Of a DNA stretch of 64,000 bases, positions 38,487 through 50,140 are shown piece after piece. Position 1 is the stretch's first letter; every line of letters begins with the position of its first letter. This DNA is from Phlebiopsis flavidoalba. Lineage: Eukaryota > Basidiomycota > Agaricomycetes > Polyporales > Phanerochaetaceae. Location: contig JAOCPU010000037.1 in NCBI GenBank assembly GCA_035772785.1, positions 62,001-126,000 of the forward strand, given 5' to 3'. The notes under the pieces were generated by a model. The model was given only the letters and a program-made list of their open reading frames with translations. It did not search any database and had not been told where the DNA came from. The position numbers and the translations under genes are program-made.

Positions 38487-39968
38487 CTAATAGCGAGGCC
38501 GTTTAGGGTCCCTGTCTGTCATACCCCACCGGGGCCCACTATCCCTCTTGAGTGTCACCCGCGATACCCTACCACCACCACCACCGCCACCGCACAACCA
38601 TATCCGCCTCCAGGGGGGCCGTAACCTCCGGCTCGAGCCCCCCATACGCCCACCGGGCCATTGGGAGGGCGCCATATGCTCCACACCCCGGGCCCAGCCA
38701 TGTCCATTGGGGACCATGATCAGTTGAATCCTCCGCCTTGATAACCGATACGCACCTCCGCGTCCACGACTAGTGGGTATACGTCAGCACATCACTGTGT
38801 ATGCAATTGGACACACTGGTCTCGATGGCGTACTCACCGGAAGCCTCCACCGTACCACTCCTACGCTCCACGCCGAAGTCGTCCCTGGCCCATCCGCGGA
38901 ATCCGCCACCCGCCACCGCGCACCGCCAAAACCGCCACCACCACCCCGCCTTGCCACGGACCCGCCTCGACCGCCGCGGAACCCGCCTCTGTGTCTCCTT
39001 CCACGGAAACCCTCCACGGAACCCTCGCGTCCCCACTTCATGCCAATTCCGACCTCCACCTCCACCTCCGCTCCTACATTATACAAAAAGCTGGACGGCG
39101 GGATCGTGTTTTCGGCGCGCCACCCAAGGGCCGCACACCGAGGACGTCGTGAGGCTTCCAGCCTCTACCGTACGTCCTCGTTCAACGTCAACGAGCACCC
39201 TCTTGCCCATAATATGTAGTCGATCGGGATTCCTTGTAAGCAGCTGTGCACGATAGGGGGAAACAAGGAATACAACCAGCGGATGCCATCCTGTGGTTAA
39301 ATGACGTAGCACTCATGAGATCGGGTGGCATTACCTTTCATGTCACACGCTCGGCGCTCGAAAACAATGATAAGCGTTAGCCTCGGCTACGAACTTTTCT
39401 TGTCTCGACACAATCCTCACCCTCTCGATGCTGCCAAATCCTTCGAATTCGCGTCGTAGGTCATTTTCAGTAGCGCTTTTGTGCTGTGAAAGGGTCAGTC
39501 CGCGAGTGTGGCAAGTGTGAAAAAAGCATGGTACCAGTCGAGCAATGAATAGGGTCTTGTATGGGTCACCAATAGCCTCGGGGTCGTCGGCAGGTTTGTC
39601 TAAGATAAAGGTAAGTAGACCGGCCGACTAGGAATGCAAGTAGGGATGTACAAGTTTTCTTTTGCCTCCTTGAACTCCTCAGTTCTCTTCTTCTTCCGCT
39701 CTTCTCTACGGATAGCACGCTTGGTTTCTTCCGCATGAGTGAAGGTTGGCTCCTCGCCCTCTTCCATGCCTTCACCTTCACCGGAGTTAATCATGCCTTG
39801 TGTCTTTTCCTCGCGCAGCTTGGCTAGTAAAAGGCCAACACCATCCACATTTTTGGGGTGAACGCGGTCAATGTCGCGAATCGAGCGGACGGGTATAACG
39901 GCAGCGGGGGACGCGGCGCGAAGAGCTTGAGCAAGTTTAGGAGGCGGTAGGAGGTGGGTGCCTGGCAT
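38487..39968 (-). CDS. SNP1: U1 snRNP 70 kDa protein (U1-70K)
   Basis: A spliceosomal protein that binds stem-loop I of U1 snRNA and helps define 5' splice sites. Start at 39,968: MPGTHLLPPPKLAQAL, then RDIDRVHPKNVDGVG (39,850-39,895), EGMEEGEEPTFTHAEETKRA (39,720-39,780) and IRREERKKKRTEEFKEAKEN, the U1-70K N-terminal helix. The RRM follows over short introns: TLFIARL, ATENDLRREFEGFGSIERVR (39,405-39,470), then IMGKRVLVDVERGRTV (39,165-39,215), a hallmark of U1-70K. A long Arg/Gly-rich region (FRGGRGG, 38,800-39,060; GGGGGGGR near 38,575) ends DRDPKRPRY at stop 38,487. COX10 diverges from it. Confidence 0.9.
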
Positions 39969-40342
39969 GAGGCTGCGGAGGGCACGTAGGACGCGGGGAG
40001 AGAAAACGTATTAAAACAGAACCCTTCAGGTTACAAGTAGAGTAAGGGTATGTAGTCGTGGGTTGACGGGAAGGCCGGCGTGGTGGGGCGAAAGACGAAC
40101 GGCTGCGCCAACGACAGACGCCAGCACTTCCTAGAGGGACCTGACCCTGGGGAATTTTTGGCGGAACTAGGAGCAAGCGGAGCATCATCCTCCATCCTCC
40201 TCCTCCTCCCACGACGTGTATACGCAGGGTATAACGGCCCCACGTACTTATGTTTCACATCTCTTAATACAGTCGTAAGCTAACTCATGTCATAGTATGC
40301 TGGCCAGGAAAAAGCCGCTCTTTCGTCGTACGTCTGCGCGAG
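39969..40342. other. Divergent spacer U1-70K / COX10
   Basis: 374 bp with open frames on both strands (minus 40,031-40,258 and plus 40,080-40,283). Neither has a recognised motif; the plus one could hold a first exon of COX10 with its mitochondrial presequence. Promoters of both genes should be here. Confidence 0.35.
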
Positions 40343-41643
40343 GTGCGCAACAAGGTCAGCGACATATACCCGGCCGCTGTCCACCTCCGTTCGTGGCAAA
40401 TCGACACCGGTGATATTCTCGTCGTTCTTTTTTCCACAACACACAATGGAGGGCAGCCGTGTCACAGAGACCTGCCACCATCCCGACCGCCAACTTCGCC
40501 CGTCAGGTCGCCCGTACCTTCACCAGATGACGCCCATCCCCCACCATCGCTTGTGGGCTATCGATCCATTGAGGTTCTCACTCCCCGTAGACTGCTCAGA
40601 ATCTATAGTCAGCTGGCGAAATCACGTCTTACAGTACTGGTCGTTCTCACGGCCATGGCCAGCGTCGCAGTCAATATGCTCCTGAGCCCCTTCCCGCTAC
40701 CGTTCCTGTTCTCCTGTCTACCGCCATAAGGGACCGTTCTGTGTTCGGCATCGGCAAACACACTGAACCAGATACAAGAAGTACCATTTGACGCTCAGAT
40801 GGCCCGCACACGAATGCGTCCACTTGTTCGCAAAGCGATTAGTCCGCTGCATGCGAGTGGTTTCTGCGGTCGTCACTGGAACTGTCGGAAACCGGGGCTC
40901 CTCTGGACGATGGTCAACCCAGCTACCGCGATGCTTTGGCGACCGCCGAACATCGCACTCTATGCAGGTGCATACACCTGGCTCAAGCGCAACAGGCGTT
41001 TGGAACAAAACCTGGGTTGGTGCGGTTGTTGGTGGCATACCACCCACTGATGGGCTGGACAGCCTGTGGTGGACAACTTTTGCCATCCTCTGCTCAACCT
41101 ATTGAGCTATTCTGGCCTTCCTTCATGTCCTCTACATCAACCTTCGACCTCACCTTCATCGACAACCCTCTCTCCGCTTTCGCACTCTTCATGCTACTCT
41201 TCAGTTGGCAATTTCCCCACTTCAATTCTCTTTCATACATCGTCCGCAGCTCATATGCGCAAGCCGGGTATCACATGCTCTCAGTCATCTGCGCCGAGGA
41301 GAAACAGTCTTGTTGCATTGCGACATGCCGTCATTCTAAGCTCAGTTTGCTCGGTGCTCATACCAATCTCGGGCCTCACGACCTGGACATTTGCTCTTAC
41401 CAGTCTCGTTCCAAACCTACTCGGGGTACAAGCGGCATGGGCATTCTGGATGGGTTTGGTGGAGAGAAGCGAGCAAGCAAGTAGCGGTTTGGCAGCATCA
41501 GTCTGTGGTATTTGCCGGTTGTACTCGGTCTCATGATGTTTCACAAGCAAGGAACAGATTGGACGGCGTGGCTCCCGGGTATAAGTACAAGTTCATGGAG
41601 AGAGAGATTGAGGAAAACAGGGCAATTGAATTCTGTTGTCTAG
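40343..41643 (+). CDS. COX10: Protoheme IX farnesyltransferase COX10
   Basis: A mitochondrial inner-membrane UbiA-type prenyltransferase that makes heme O for cytochrome oxidase. No clear ATG was found; coding is visible from about 40,343. Segments: RRLLRIYSQLAKSRLTVLVV (40,590-40,650), NTLNQIQEVPFDAQMARTRM (40,757-40,815, the Asn/Asp-rich prenyl-diphosphate site), RPLVRKAISPLHASG, GTVG, LLWTMVNPATA (40,900-40,935), NIALYAGAYTWLKR (40,950-41,000), WVGAVVGGIPP, MGWTACGGQL (41,050-41,085), SAFALFMLLFSWQFPHFNSL (41,170-41,235), SYAQAGYHMLSV and LTTWTFALTSLVPNLLGVQA (41,375-41,435). The stop taken is 41,641-41,643. Several membrane helices, as in the family. Lies beside COX12 and citrate synthase but shows no operon-like link. 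Confidence 0.92.
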
Positions 41644-41706
41644 GTTGTCTGGGTATCGTAGACAGCACGTACTCTAACAACAATTGATATTGTTACTTAG
41701 GCCTTC

Positions 41707-42542
41707 CTAGCCGCCCTGTTGGGCTTCACGGTTTCTGCGCAATGCTTCGAGTCTGTTCTTTAGCATTATCACCTTCGCGTCTGCCTCCTCCTGAGCCCTC
41801 TCCTCCTCCAAACAATCTGTCCATGATGAGCTCCCCTTTCCTCCTGCTCTTTTTCACGAATTTCTCTGCTCTTCTGTCACCTTCTCCGGTATTAGCGCAG
41901 ATCCCTCTTCAGGCAAAGGCGGAAACCCCTCAATCGACCCCGACGACGACATGACAAGGCTCTGCAAACACGGTGGCCCGTTCGTATGCCTCGCGCTCGT
42001 CAGGGGGATTAAGTACCGTCTGACTGAAACCTCCTCCATTCCGACTCGACTGCGTTCTGTGTGGCAGTAGTTCCGGAGGTCGGCGGCTCAGGAACAATGC
42101 TGACTATCGTTATACTCCTCATCCTCGTCAGAATCCGGGGGCGGTGATGGCGGTGCATGAGAGGGATGCTGGAAAAGAAGTCTGTAGGAAAGCCATTGTC
42201 TGTTTGGGTCGTGTGTTATGAAGCGGCGAAGAAGCCCTCTCTGCAGTCGCCGTTTCTTGAGGTCAACCACCGATTGTTCTGGTTCTGGGTTTACTTTTGC
42301 GTTTAACGCGAGTTATCGCCTCCTCCGTGGGGCATAATCCGTCCCTGCTCCTCCTCCCTAAGTCTGACCACGTTCATACGATGAGATTTGCTCCCAATGT
42401 GTCCCTCCCATGATGAACGCGTGTTTTATGGCAATTGCGCAGGCCAGGCATCGCAGCTGCCCAGTGGCAGAGTATGCGGCGAGCGGATGGCTGACCGAGC
42501 TTCTTGTCTCTTCGCCTTGAGTAGAGCACGCACATCCGACAT
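41707..42542 (-). CDS. C2H2 zinc-finger protein, ZNF830/CCDC16-like
   Basis: Likely nuclear; ZNF830-type proteins associate with splicing complexes. Start at 42,542: MSDVRALLKAKRQEA, then SHPLAAYSATGQLRCLACAI (42,435-42,495) where C-x2-C is the first half of a C2H2 finger, IKHASAWEGHIGSKSHRMNV after frame repair (42,375-42,435, His pair), and VRLREEEQ. Then a Pro/Asp/Glu-rich middle (PPSPPPDSDEDEEY, 42,110-42,150), FQQTV-like sequence, DEREAYERATVF (41,970-42,010), EGFPPLPEEG, and a terminal coiled coil: ELIMDRLF, EERAQEEADAKVIMLKNRLE (41,730-41,795), RRNREAQQGG, stop 41,707-41,709. The terminal coil matches fungal CCDC16 proteins. COX10 ends 63 bp away. Confidence 0.78.
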
Positions 42543-42836
42543 GCTGTGAGGTGAAGTGCAATAACTGCAGGTGATGTGGTCGAGCTGGCAGCAAGGCGGA
42601 GTGCGACAGAGCTCTGGCCGCTAGCACAACATCTGTGCACGTGAGCCGCACCACCCAATACTGCTTGCGCGTCTCCGAGCATTCAACATCGTTCAACTCG
42701 CCGCGCAGGGTAGCGATTCATCCGTACGGAGGGATTCCGTGACTCGAGCAGTTGACAGAATAATATACCGATGAAAAAAGCAGAATCACTACTACTACTA
42801 GCCGAAACAAGAGAGGCCTCGGAGCTGAATCCAATT

Positions 42837-44862
42837 TTAGTTCTTGTCCTTGAACATCTTGGCGATGTGGGCTGTGGAGTAAGACTTCGGACGCTCCAGA
42901 GCTGCGATCATGATGCCCGTTAATATCCACATCGTTCAGGGGGCTGCGAAGAGACTCACGGGCACCAAGAGATGCACGATCCCAGATCAACTGAGCACGC
43001 AACACCGAACGCACGCGACACACCGAAACAAGACTGTGTAGTAGTTCATCTCCGGTCAAGCCGTAATGAGTGAGGAGAGCACAGAATGGGCGTCGACATT
43101 GGGCCAGGGGTTCTTGGCTTTGCCAGCCTTTAAAGAAGCTTTCAGCAAAACCTCGAAGAAAGCGCGTGTGACTGTCATACCTCCAAGAGGATTCCGGGGA
43201 CAATGTCATATATTTGACCAACGAGCTTGAACATGGGGTCCTCGGGAGCGTGCTTGAGTGCAAATTCACGTTGAGCAGTGTAGCGTGGGTCTCTGTTTTG
43301 CGAAGGACAGCATGACCATAACCGGGAACCACCTGGCCGCCCTTGAGAGTAGACCACACGTACTCCTTAACGGCCTCATCGCTAGCGTTTTTCACCGATT
43401 TTGGATTGCATCTTGCGGAGCCAGATCAAGACCTCCTGGTTAGCGAGACCATGAAGGGGTCCTGCAAGACCATTGAGGGAAGCAGCGAAAGCCAGGAAAG
43501 GGTCCGAGAGAGCAGAGCCGACCAACTTGCGGCCTAACCGGTGTGGGCCGAGACATTACCACCCTCGTGGTCACTAACAGACGTATGAGTAACTACAGCT
43601 GTTTTGGCAACTTCGGTGTCTCGTACCTGTGAATAGTAATATAGAGTCGCAAGAGCTCGACGAAGGCTTGGTTGTCTCCGAAGCCGAGCAGAGTGGCGAG
43701 ATTCCAAGAGTAATCCTTGTTAGCATCGATGGCGGGAAGCTTGCCCCGACCATAGACGTTTCGGTAGATACGACCCGCAATGTTCGGGAGCTTGGCAATC
43801 CTGCGGGGGGTGGAGTTAGACAACAGCAGATGAAGACGTCAGTCAGGACTTACAGATCCATGCAATCCTCAAAGACAGGGCCCCAGTATTCTTTCTTGCT
43901 GATTTGCCCTGCTGGTAAGCCTTGGCAAACGTTGAATCATGGTTGAGCTGGGTGATTAAGAGTGAATGATCCCACAGAGATGTCTTAATAAACGAAGCAC
44001 ATACCGCAGTAACCGCGAGCGAGAACTGATACTCATGGCTTATGGGTTGAATTGGTTGGAGGGCGACGTCAGAGCAGCTCCTCGAGCAGAACTCGGGAAT
44101 GGCCAGCGCGAGCAGCCCAATCCTTGGAGAGCGATGCGACCTGTTCTTTTCTTGAGTGGGAATCTCTCGCACCAGTGACGAGGAGCCAGAAGAGGGCCTC
44201 AGGGAGAGGCTCCGAGCCGCCGGTGGGAGCCTTAGGAAGGATGCTTCTCCTGGCATTCGGGGATGGTCTTGCCACACACTGAAACGAATACCCTCCTCTG
44301 TGGTCAATCGTCGAAAGACCAGCGGCAGCCGTGGTCCAAAGAGGTCACTTACGCAGCATCGAGCACGGAGCCGTCCCAAATGAGGGCGGGAAGACCACTG
44401 CATACCGCTGTACTGCGTTGAACTTGAAGAAACGCGTCCGAAGATCTCGCTCCGCACTCACTCCCTAAAGCTGGTCTACGGAGGACTGGCCCAAAGGACT
44501 TTTTAACCGTGTTCAGCACGGACAGCCTTGACCTGGCCAAATCGTTGAGGACAGAATGCTTTCTCAGAGGCGAATGTGACTACATGGGCGGCTTACATTC
44601 CATACGATGCTCGGTCGAGGTTGACCATACGCTCAGCGAGTCGCCTCCCTTCATCTTGGTTTTGGTATCTGTTTGCCACTTCGAGGCAAGAACATGCGAA
44701 CTGAACGCGCGATGAGAGGTTGAAGTGGCGGCGGGGTCCTGGTCGCGCGGTTTGGGGTTTAGCTTATTGGTTTTACATGTCTGGCTGAGTGCTTACGTTG
44801 GAGCGGGAGACCTCACCTGGGCGAGGCGATATTGTGTGAACTGTCCGGGCTAGTGCATTCAT
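42837..44862 (-). CDS. CIT1: Citrate synthase, mitochondrial
   Basis: Condenses acetyl-CoA with oxaloacetate in the TCA cycle. Start 44,862 ([15 protein letters not shown], presequence-like). Exons in order: [15 protein letters not shown] (44,600-44,650, MVNLDRA-type), [10 protein letters not shown] (44,350-44,380), [23 protein letters not shown] (44,170-44,225), [12 protein letters not shown] (44,100-44,140), [15 protein letters not shown] (43,910-43,960, active-site His), [20 protein letters not shown] (43,750-43,810), [18 protein letters not shown] (43,680-43,735), HEGGNVSAH (43,545-43,570), [44 protein letters not shown] (43,310-43,370, second catalytic His), [27 protein letters not shown] (43,080-43,100, catalytic Asp) and LTHYGL. 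The end is [16 protein letters not shown], stop 42,837. At least seven short introns. Near full length. Confidence 0.94.
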
Positions 44863-45246
44863 CTGGTTATGTTGTCAAGGTGTTTTAGCAGTTAGCTGTG
44901 CTGGGCTGTGCCGAATGAAAGTGGAGAAGGGGTTTGGGATTCGGAGGTTTGGTAATAAGAGACAATTTGCCTGCGGTGGGTAGCAAGATTCGCGTTCTAT
45001 TCGGACGTCTACTCGTGATCGCCGCACCTTACCGATAATTTCCCATTTAGGAATGCCCGTGAGCGCTGTCTGCTCAACTCGCGCCACATTCGCTTTAACG
45101 CCGTGACGAAGGGCCGATGGGACAAGGTACGGCAAAGCGCAGTTCTGCTCACGCTCAAAAGCAAGCGGGCCGGACAATCAATACTCACACTCCCCCCCAG
45201 GTGCATAGTTCTGCTGCAGCGTAGCTCCTCTTCTCGTACTTGCTCC
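44863..45246. other. Divergent spacer citrate synthase / TRM8
   Basis: 384 bp; no recognised coding signal, though the TRM8 N-terminal exon could start inside it (a candidate ATG is at 45,054). Confidence 0.35.
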
Positions 45247-46108
45247 ATGAACACTCTTGTCAGAAAAGACAAACTACCGACAAGCGTGTGCCCACGCTCA
45301 ATCCCGTTCTCTGACCAGCCCTCGACTACCCCCGCGTCCCCCACCATGTAGACGGACTGGGGCGCCCACTATCCTGCCTTCGCTGGCACAGGTAAAACAC
45401 CAGAGTTTTGCGGACGTCGGGTGCGGCTTTGGCGTTCTGCTGATCGCACTCGCCCCACCTCTACCCGGACAAGTTGATGCTTGGTGAGTTTTTTCCCACG
45501 TTTACACCTCGGGCCCTGTTACTGACGGGGCCCAATCAAAAGTCGGCATGGAGATCGTGTACAGGTGTCAACAATACGTTCAGGACCGCATTACTGCCCT
45601 GCGCGTCAACAGCGCCCTTGGAATCCTCACCTGGCGCTCTACCAGAATGTGTCAATTGTGCGAGCCAACGCTATGAAGTTTACTTCAAAATTACTTCCCC
45701 AAGCATTCTCTTTCCGCCATATTTTTCCTCTTCCCGGATCCCCACTTCAAGGCTCGCAAGCACAAAGGCTCGCATTATTTTTCCCCCAACACTTTTGGCC
45801 GAATACGCCTATGTTCTTCGTCCTGGAGGGATTGTGTACACCAATAACAGATGTGCGGGGATCATTTTTTTTTTTTTCCACCGTCTGGATGAGATATCAA
45901 AAATTCTCCATTGGAGGCAATTTCACTATCTCTGATTAAAAAACCGCGTCAGCGAAGAAGAGTCTCACTGCGTAAAGATGGCAAGGGTCCCATCTTGGGG
46001 GGACGCAGTGTACGGCAGCCCAGCACTGAGGGAAGGCAAAAAAGGTTGAAAGAAACCAAGGTGAAAAAAAGTGGCTTGCTTTGCTTCAGGAGGATAGAAG
46101 AGGAATAG
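45247..46108 (+). CDS. TRM8: tRNA (guanine-N7-)-methyltransferase TRM8
   Basis: The catalytic subunit that makes m7G46 in tRNAs, using S-adenosylmethionine. Near 45,265-45,290 NYRQACAHA corresponds to the family's YRQRAHA; then YPRVPHHVDW (45,325-45,360), HYPAFAGTGKTPEF, FADVGCGFG (45,408-45,435, SAM-binding GCGFG), LLIALAP, YQNVSIVRANAMKF (45,640-45,685), FPDPHF-region remnants near 45,730, and PTLLAEYAYVLRPGGIVYT (45,785-45,842). An intron probably starts near 45,852 (ITD followed by GTGCGG). The C-terminal exons are noisy, but GKKVERNQG (46,037-46,062) and the ending CFRRIEEE with stop 46,106-46,108 are the expected TRM8 tail, so the gene is complete and is the last host gene before the AT-rich region. 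Start approximate. Confidence 0.85.
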
Positions 46109-46857
46109 AATGTAGGTATCAAAGAATTTGGTTGTGCTTTGCTCTATATCAAGATATGGAATGTTCACAAAAGACTTCCCTGAGTTTTGATTATGTGTCT
46201 GAGTGTGTACATCATGTGACACTTTTGTCTCTCAGTATGTTAAGGTCTTCTTTACTTGTATATGAATGTTAGTTATACAATTGGGTGGCCCCATATGGCA
46301 TGCTTGGGCAAAAATTTTTTTACACAACAGTAACTGGCAAAAATGTGTTTCACACCTTGGGATTATCTTGATATTGAGCCAAAAACACAAAAAGGATATT
46401 TTGTAAGAATTACTATCTGAGGAGTTGCTACTTGAAAAAAGCTTATATCCCTTACAGAAAGCAGATATCCATGCTAGTAAGGCTATTTTCAGCATATATA
46501 TATATATTAACATACCATGTTATGGGTTAACTACTACTTGTGTGTAATAAGCAAGTAGTTATTAAAATTGTATGTTATAGAACGATTCATTTATTGCACC
46601 ACAACAACTAAACAGAAAACAAACAAAAAAGATAGAAATTTGAATATAGTTCTAGTATTTGGAAAAAAATATGTTTTTGGAAAATGCAAGAGCTAGAGTA
46701 GTTATATGTAAAAAGGATGAGGGATGCATAACAGGCTATATAATCAATATGATTATGGAGTAAACAGTAAATATTTGGGATTTTTTGTAGTCAGAGCCAA
46801 AGGCCATATACCTCAATACTGTTGTTGATTTTTCATATTGGCTGTAATAAACAACAT

Positions 46858-47040
46858 ACAGTTACAGATAAAAATAATCGGTAATTGGGTTTTGAGCACT
46901 TATGAAAAAAACAATAGCTTATAATTTATTGAAAACTCAATAATAGCCATGATCTATGAAATTGCATACATATACAAGCAATATATATATGTAATATTTT
47001 ATTATATGTTTCATATATTACTATATATAGCAAATGCTTA
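46858..47040 (+). repeat. Repeat family 2, copy a (TIR-like end)
   Basis: Begins CAGTTACAGATAAAAATAAT and continues AATTGGGTTTTGAGCACTTA. It aligns along about 180 bp with 59,565-59,740, including the shared ATATATATGTA(A/G)TATTTTAT and ending CAA(A/G)TGCTTA. The first bases resemble the 885-bp element end (CAG...GA.AAAA...TTGAGCA), suggesting a related Tc1/mariner-type end. No matching opposite end was found. Confidence 0.4.
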
Positions 47041-47956
47041 CGAGATAAATTGTATATATCTTGGTTTTTGAGTGTATCAAACAATTGGGGGCTTGTGAGA
47101 GCTAAAATAAAATAGCAGCTGAGAATTTGTATCTGCCAGAATTTACCTCATATAGACATAATTTTGGCCAATATTCTCAGCTAATCAACATTGTTTATTA
47201 ACTTGTTGCAGAGGCAATGGCTTGAAGCACAACACACCGGGCAAAGTACAAAGTAATGTAAAAAGTAAACGAACTTAATGTTGGCAGGCAACAAGGGCCG
47301 TGCATGATGGGTTTCATTTGGAGCTAGCGAACACACAAGGTTAAGCTAAGTCCAATGAGTTTAAGTAATATTTTGTTTCATATATGTTCTGTACCAGTTA
47401 TATTGGGGCTTATCTAAGTCCAACAACCCAAAAGATGAGGACCTAGCAGCAGCAGTTCTAAGGGTAGACTACACTTATATACTAGTTCATCTGAACGATT
47501 GTACTAAGTCGGTAGAAAAAACATATGGAAACAAACAGAAAAAACATTCTGAGTTATGTCTGAGTCCAAGCGATTGTGAGTAATGGGCATGTCAGCATAT
47601 ATAACTAAGCGGAGCTAGCTAGAACTCTGAGAGAAGAGCGTCATCCCATTTGACTACGTGGCTGTGCTTTTGGGACTGAAGGGGGCCGCCTCTGGGGGTC
47701 TTGAGGGCCCATAACACACTGGAGTCAAAAAATTGGTGGGCGTCTGCATGCGCTGCAACAATTATAAGAGCATTTTTTTTTGCAATTGCATTTTGTAATT
47801 GTGATGCCCAAAACTAAAACTACAATATTATATATTTGGACAAAGTTGCATATATCTCAAAGCTTTAGCCAGAAATTGATTGAAGCTTAAAGAAAACTAT
47901 ATATTATGTTCCATCATTCAAAGTGCTCTCTATTAAATATTTTAAAAAGTCAATCT

Positions 47957-47978
47957 AAAAAAAAAAAAAAAAAAAAAA
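47957..47978 (+). repeat. Poly-A tract (22 A)
   Basis: An uninterrupted run of 22 A. It could be the tail of a retroposed sequence, but no LINE or SINE body was recognised upstream; a simple repeat is equally likely. Confidence 0.6.
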
Positions 47979-49050
47979 TTTTAGCATCTAGTAAAATTTT
48001 GTTAAAATGGCAACTGCATAAAAGTGCTCTGTAATGAATAGTTTTTTGATTGGCTGAAGATTTATTGGCTGTGGAAGCTATCTTTTGTTGCATAAGGTAG
48101 AAATCTCAGTATAAAACAACTTTACATTATCAAGCTCTTTTTTATTTTAGCTCTTGAAAGCTATTCTTTATTATGTGCAAAAAGTAATATATATATATTC
48201 AATTTATCTTATGAGCACCTGCTATATATGATAAAATAACATTGTGATAAAACTTACTGCACATATATATGATTTGTTTATACTATGTATGCAATCTACA
48301 GCTTATAGGCTATAGCTAGCTTGAGGCTTCACCCAAATTATAAGCTATTGAGTTTCTATTGCTGTTAAAGCCCAACTGCTGCATTATTTTTGCCAAGGAC
48401 CCCACATCTACAAGGAGCTAGGCATACTTTCTAGCCTTTCCCAATAAGATAGTGCAAGCTGTGAAGCTTAGGGTTTCAGGTCAGTTGTTGCCCATTATGT
48501 CTTCTCTGACTTACCTTTCGTGGCCCTCTCCTATGTGCATACACAAAAGCATCTAAAGACACCTAGAAGAATTGACTCACCCCACTGCCCAGCTGCAGAG
48601 CTTAACAGACTAGCCATACTCTCGCAACTTCTCTCCAGAGCATTGCTCACACCTTTCATTAGGACCAATCTCAAAATGCTAATTTATGTGAATTAATGCC
48701 TTAGGCAATATTTAGGTTTTTAAGAAATGGATTGACATTAATGTGCATCTATTCAAAAGTTTACTTTTTATAAAATTCACATTAATTTGCCATTATTCCC
48801 TGCTAATTAGCTTATTAGCTTATTAATTGTCAGCTTTTCAGCTACCTTACAACAACTTGAGATAGAGTATTTGGTCAAAACATTGCTTGAGTCATTTAGT
48901 ATTGATCTGTCAAAGACCCACTTTTACCTCTTTATCATATTTCTAATGTATTCAATGATAGCTATACTTAATTCTGATCTTATACTTAAAAAATGATAAT
49001 ATTGTATTATTGTGAACGATATGGCATACACAGACAGTAGAATGAGTATA

Positions 49051-49935
49051 CAGTGACTGACAAAAGTGCATCACACATTTAAATATTGAGCACTTAAAAA
49101 ATTTTGAATAAGATATCCATAAAGAGAGCTTTTGCAAACTATAATGAGGATTGTATGGAATAGCATAAAGAGCTATTTTTTTGATATATCCAACATATAC
49201 CATAAGTAGTGATAGCCATTGGATAATGAGCAAATGTACTAAATTTGCTTTTATCAGAGATTCTTTTATTGTACAATAATAATAATGGTTTGCATTTGAA
49301 AAACTGAATATTGAAAAATACCTTGATACTATCTCTATACTGATTAGTTATATAACCTATTGCAGCTTACTATAAGCTAGCTAATACATTATAGCCACAA
49401 CAATTTAGAGCAAGCAAGGTCAAAATGAAATTTTATTTGTAACTTGCCACACTTTACAGACAATATACCTGTCCTTTTTTTCCACACATTCAGTGTTCCC
49501 TTTGCTATAGCTGACAAAAAATCAAATGTTACCATATATTTTATTACAGCCAAATACAAATCAAATAGTATTTTACACAAGCTGTGACAAAAAGAGTCAA
49601 ACATTCATTCAATAATGATATCAGATACATATTATGCATGCCTTTTATATTATTACTCATAAATCAAGCTATTTTATTAGTACATTACATAAAATGCATA
49701 TCCTTGGATCTGGTTGTATAATAAGAAAATCTTCTATTAGCATGGTTTTTAATGTATTTGTTTATCATACCATCATAGCTGCCATATATGGTAATATATG
49801 TAAATTCTGAAAATGATGATTATTGATATAGTATTCTACAAAAAATTGCTTTTCTATAGTTGCTCATATTAATATCTTACAATATATTCTTTAAATGCTC
49901 AATATCCAAGTGTGACACATTTTTGTCAGTCACTG
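49051..49935 (-). mobile_element. 885-bp TIR element, copy 1 (non-autonomous, Tc1/mariner-like)
   Basis: The left end CAGTGACTGACAAAAGTG is mirrored at the right end as ...TTTTGTCAGTCACTG, with further inverted similarity inward (TCACAC...AATATTGAGCA). It is flanked by TA on both sides (49,049-49,050 and 49,936-49,937), the target duplication of the Tc1/mariner superfamily. It has no transposase frame, so it is a deletion derivative or MITE-like element. Orientation is given relative to copy 2, which lies reversed. A short frame overlapping its left third is not protein-like. Confidence 0.82.
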
Positions 49936-50005
49936 TATTAGCTTCAGAGGGCATTGGCCTTCACCTTTAGTGAAGGATAGGGGTAAAGATAACCTCTGGG
50001 GGTCA

Positions 50006-50140
50006 GGGATAAAGGTATCAGAGAGTAGAGATATAGGCGTCAGGATTCTAAAACCCTTGAGACCCCTGGGGTATCCTTGATGTAATATATAACATGCTTT
50101 AACTGCTTATTTTGGCTATTATTCATGAATAAAACGTACA
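50006..50140 (+). repeat. Repeat family 3, copy a
   Basis: Shares GTCAGGATTC.AAAAC.CTTGAGACCCCTG and ATATATAACATG plus ATGAATAAAAC with 59,430-59,565, along about 130 bp and in the same orientation. It may be the edge of a dispersed element; no termini were defined. Confidence 0.45.

Noticed and set aside
42837..44862. Mitochondrial metabolism gene cluster (citrate synthase, COX10, COX12, GCDH)
   Set aside because: The genes are on mixed strands, separated by splicing and cell-cycle genes, and have no shared pathway step; proximity is best taken as chance.
45850..46108. TRM8 truncated by the AT-rich region after GGIVYT
   Set aside because: Further on GKKVERNQG and CFRRIEEE restore the expected C-terminus, so the gene is complete across noisy exons and probably an intron.
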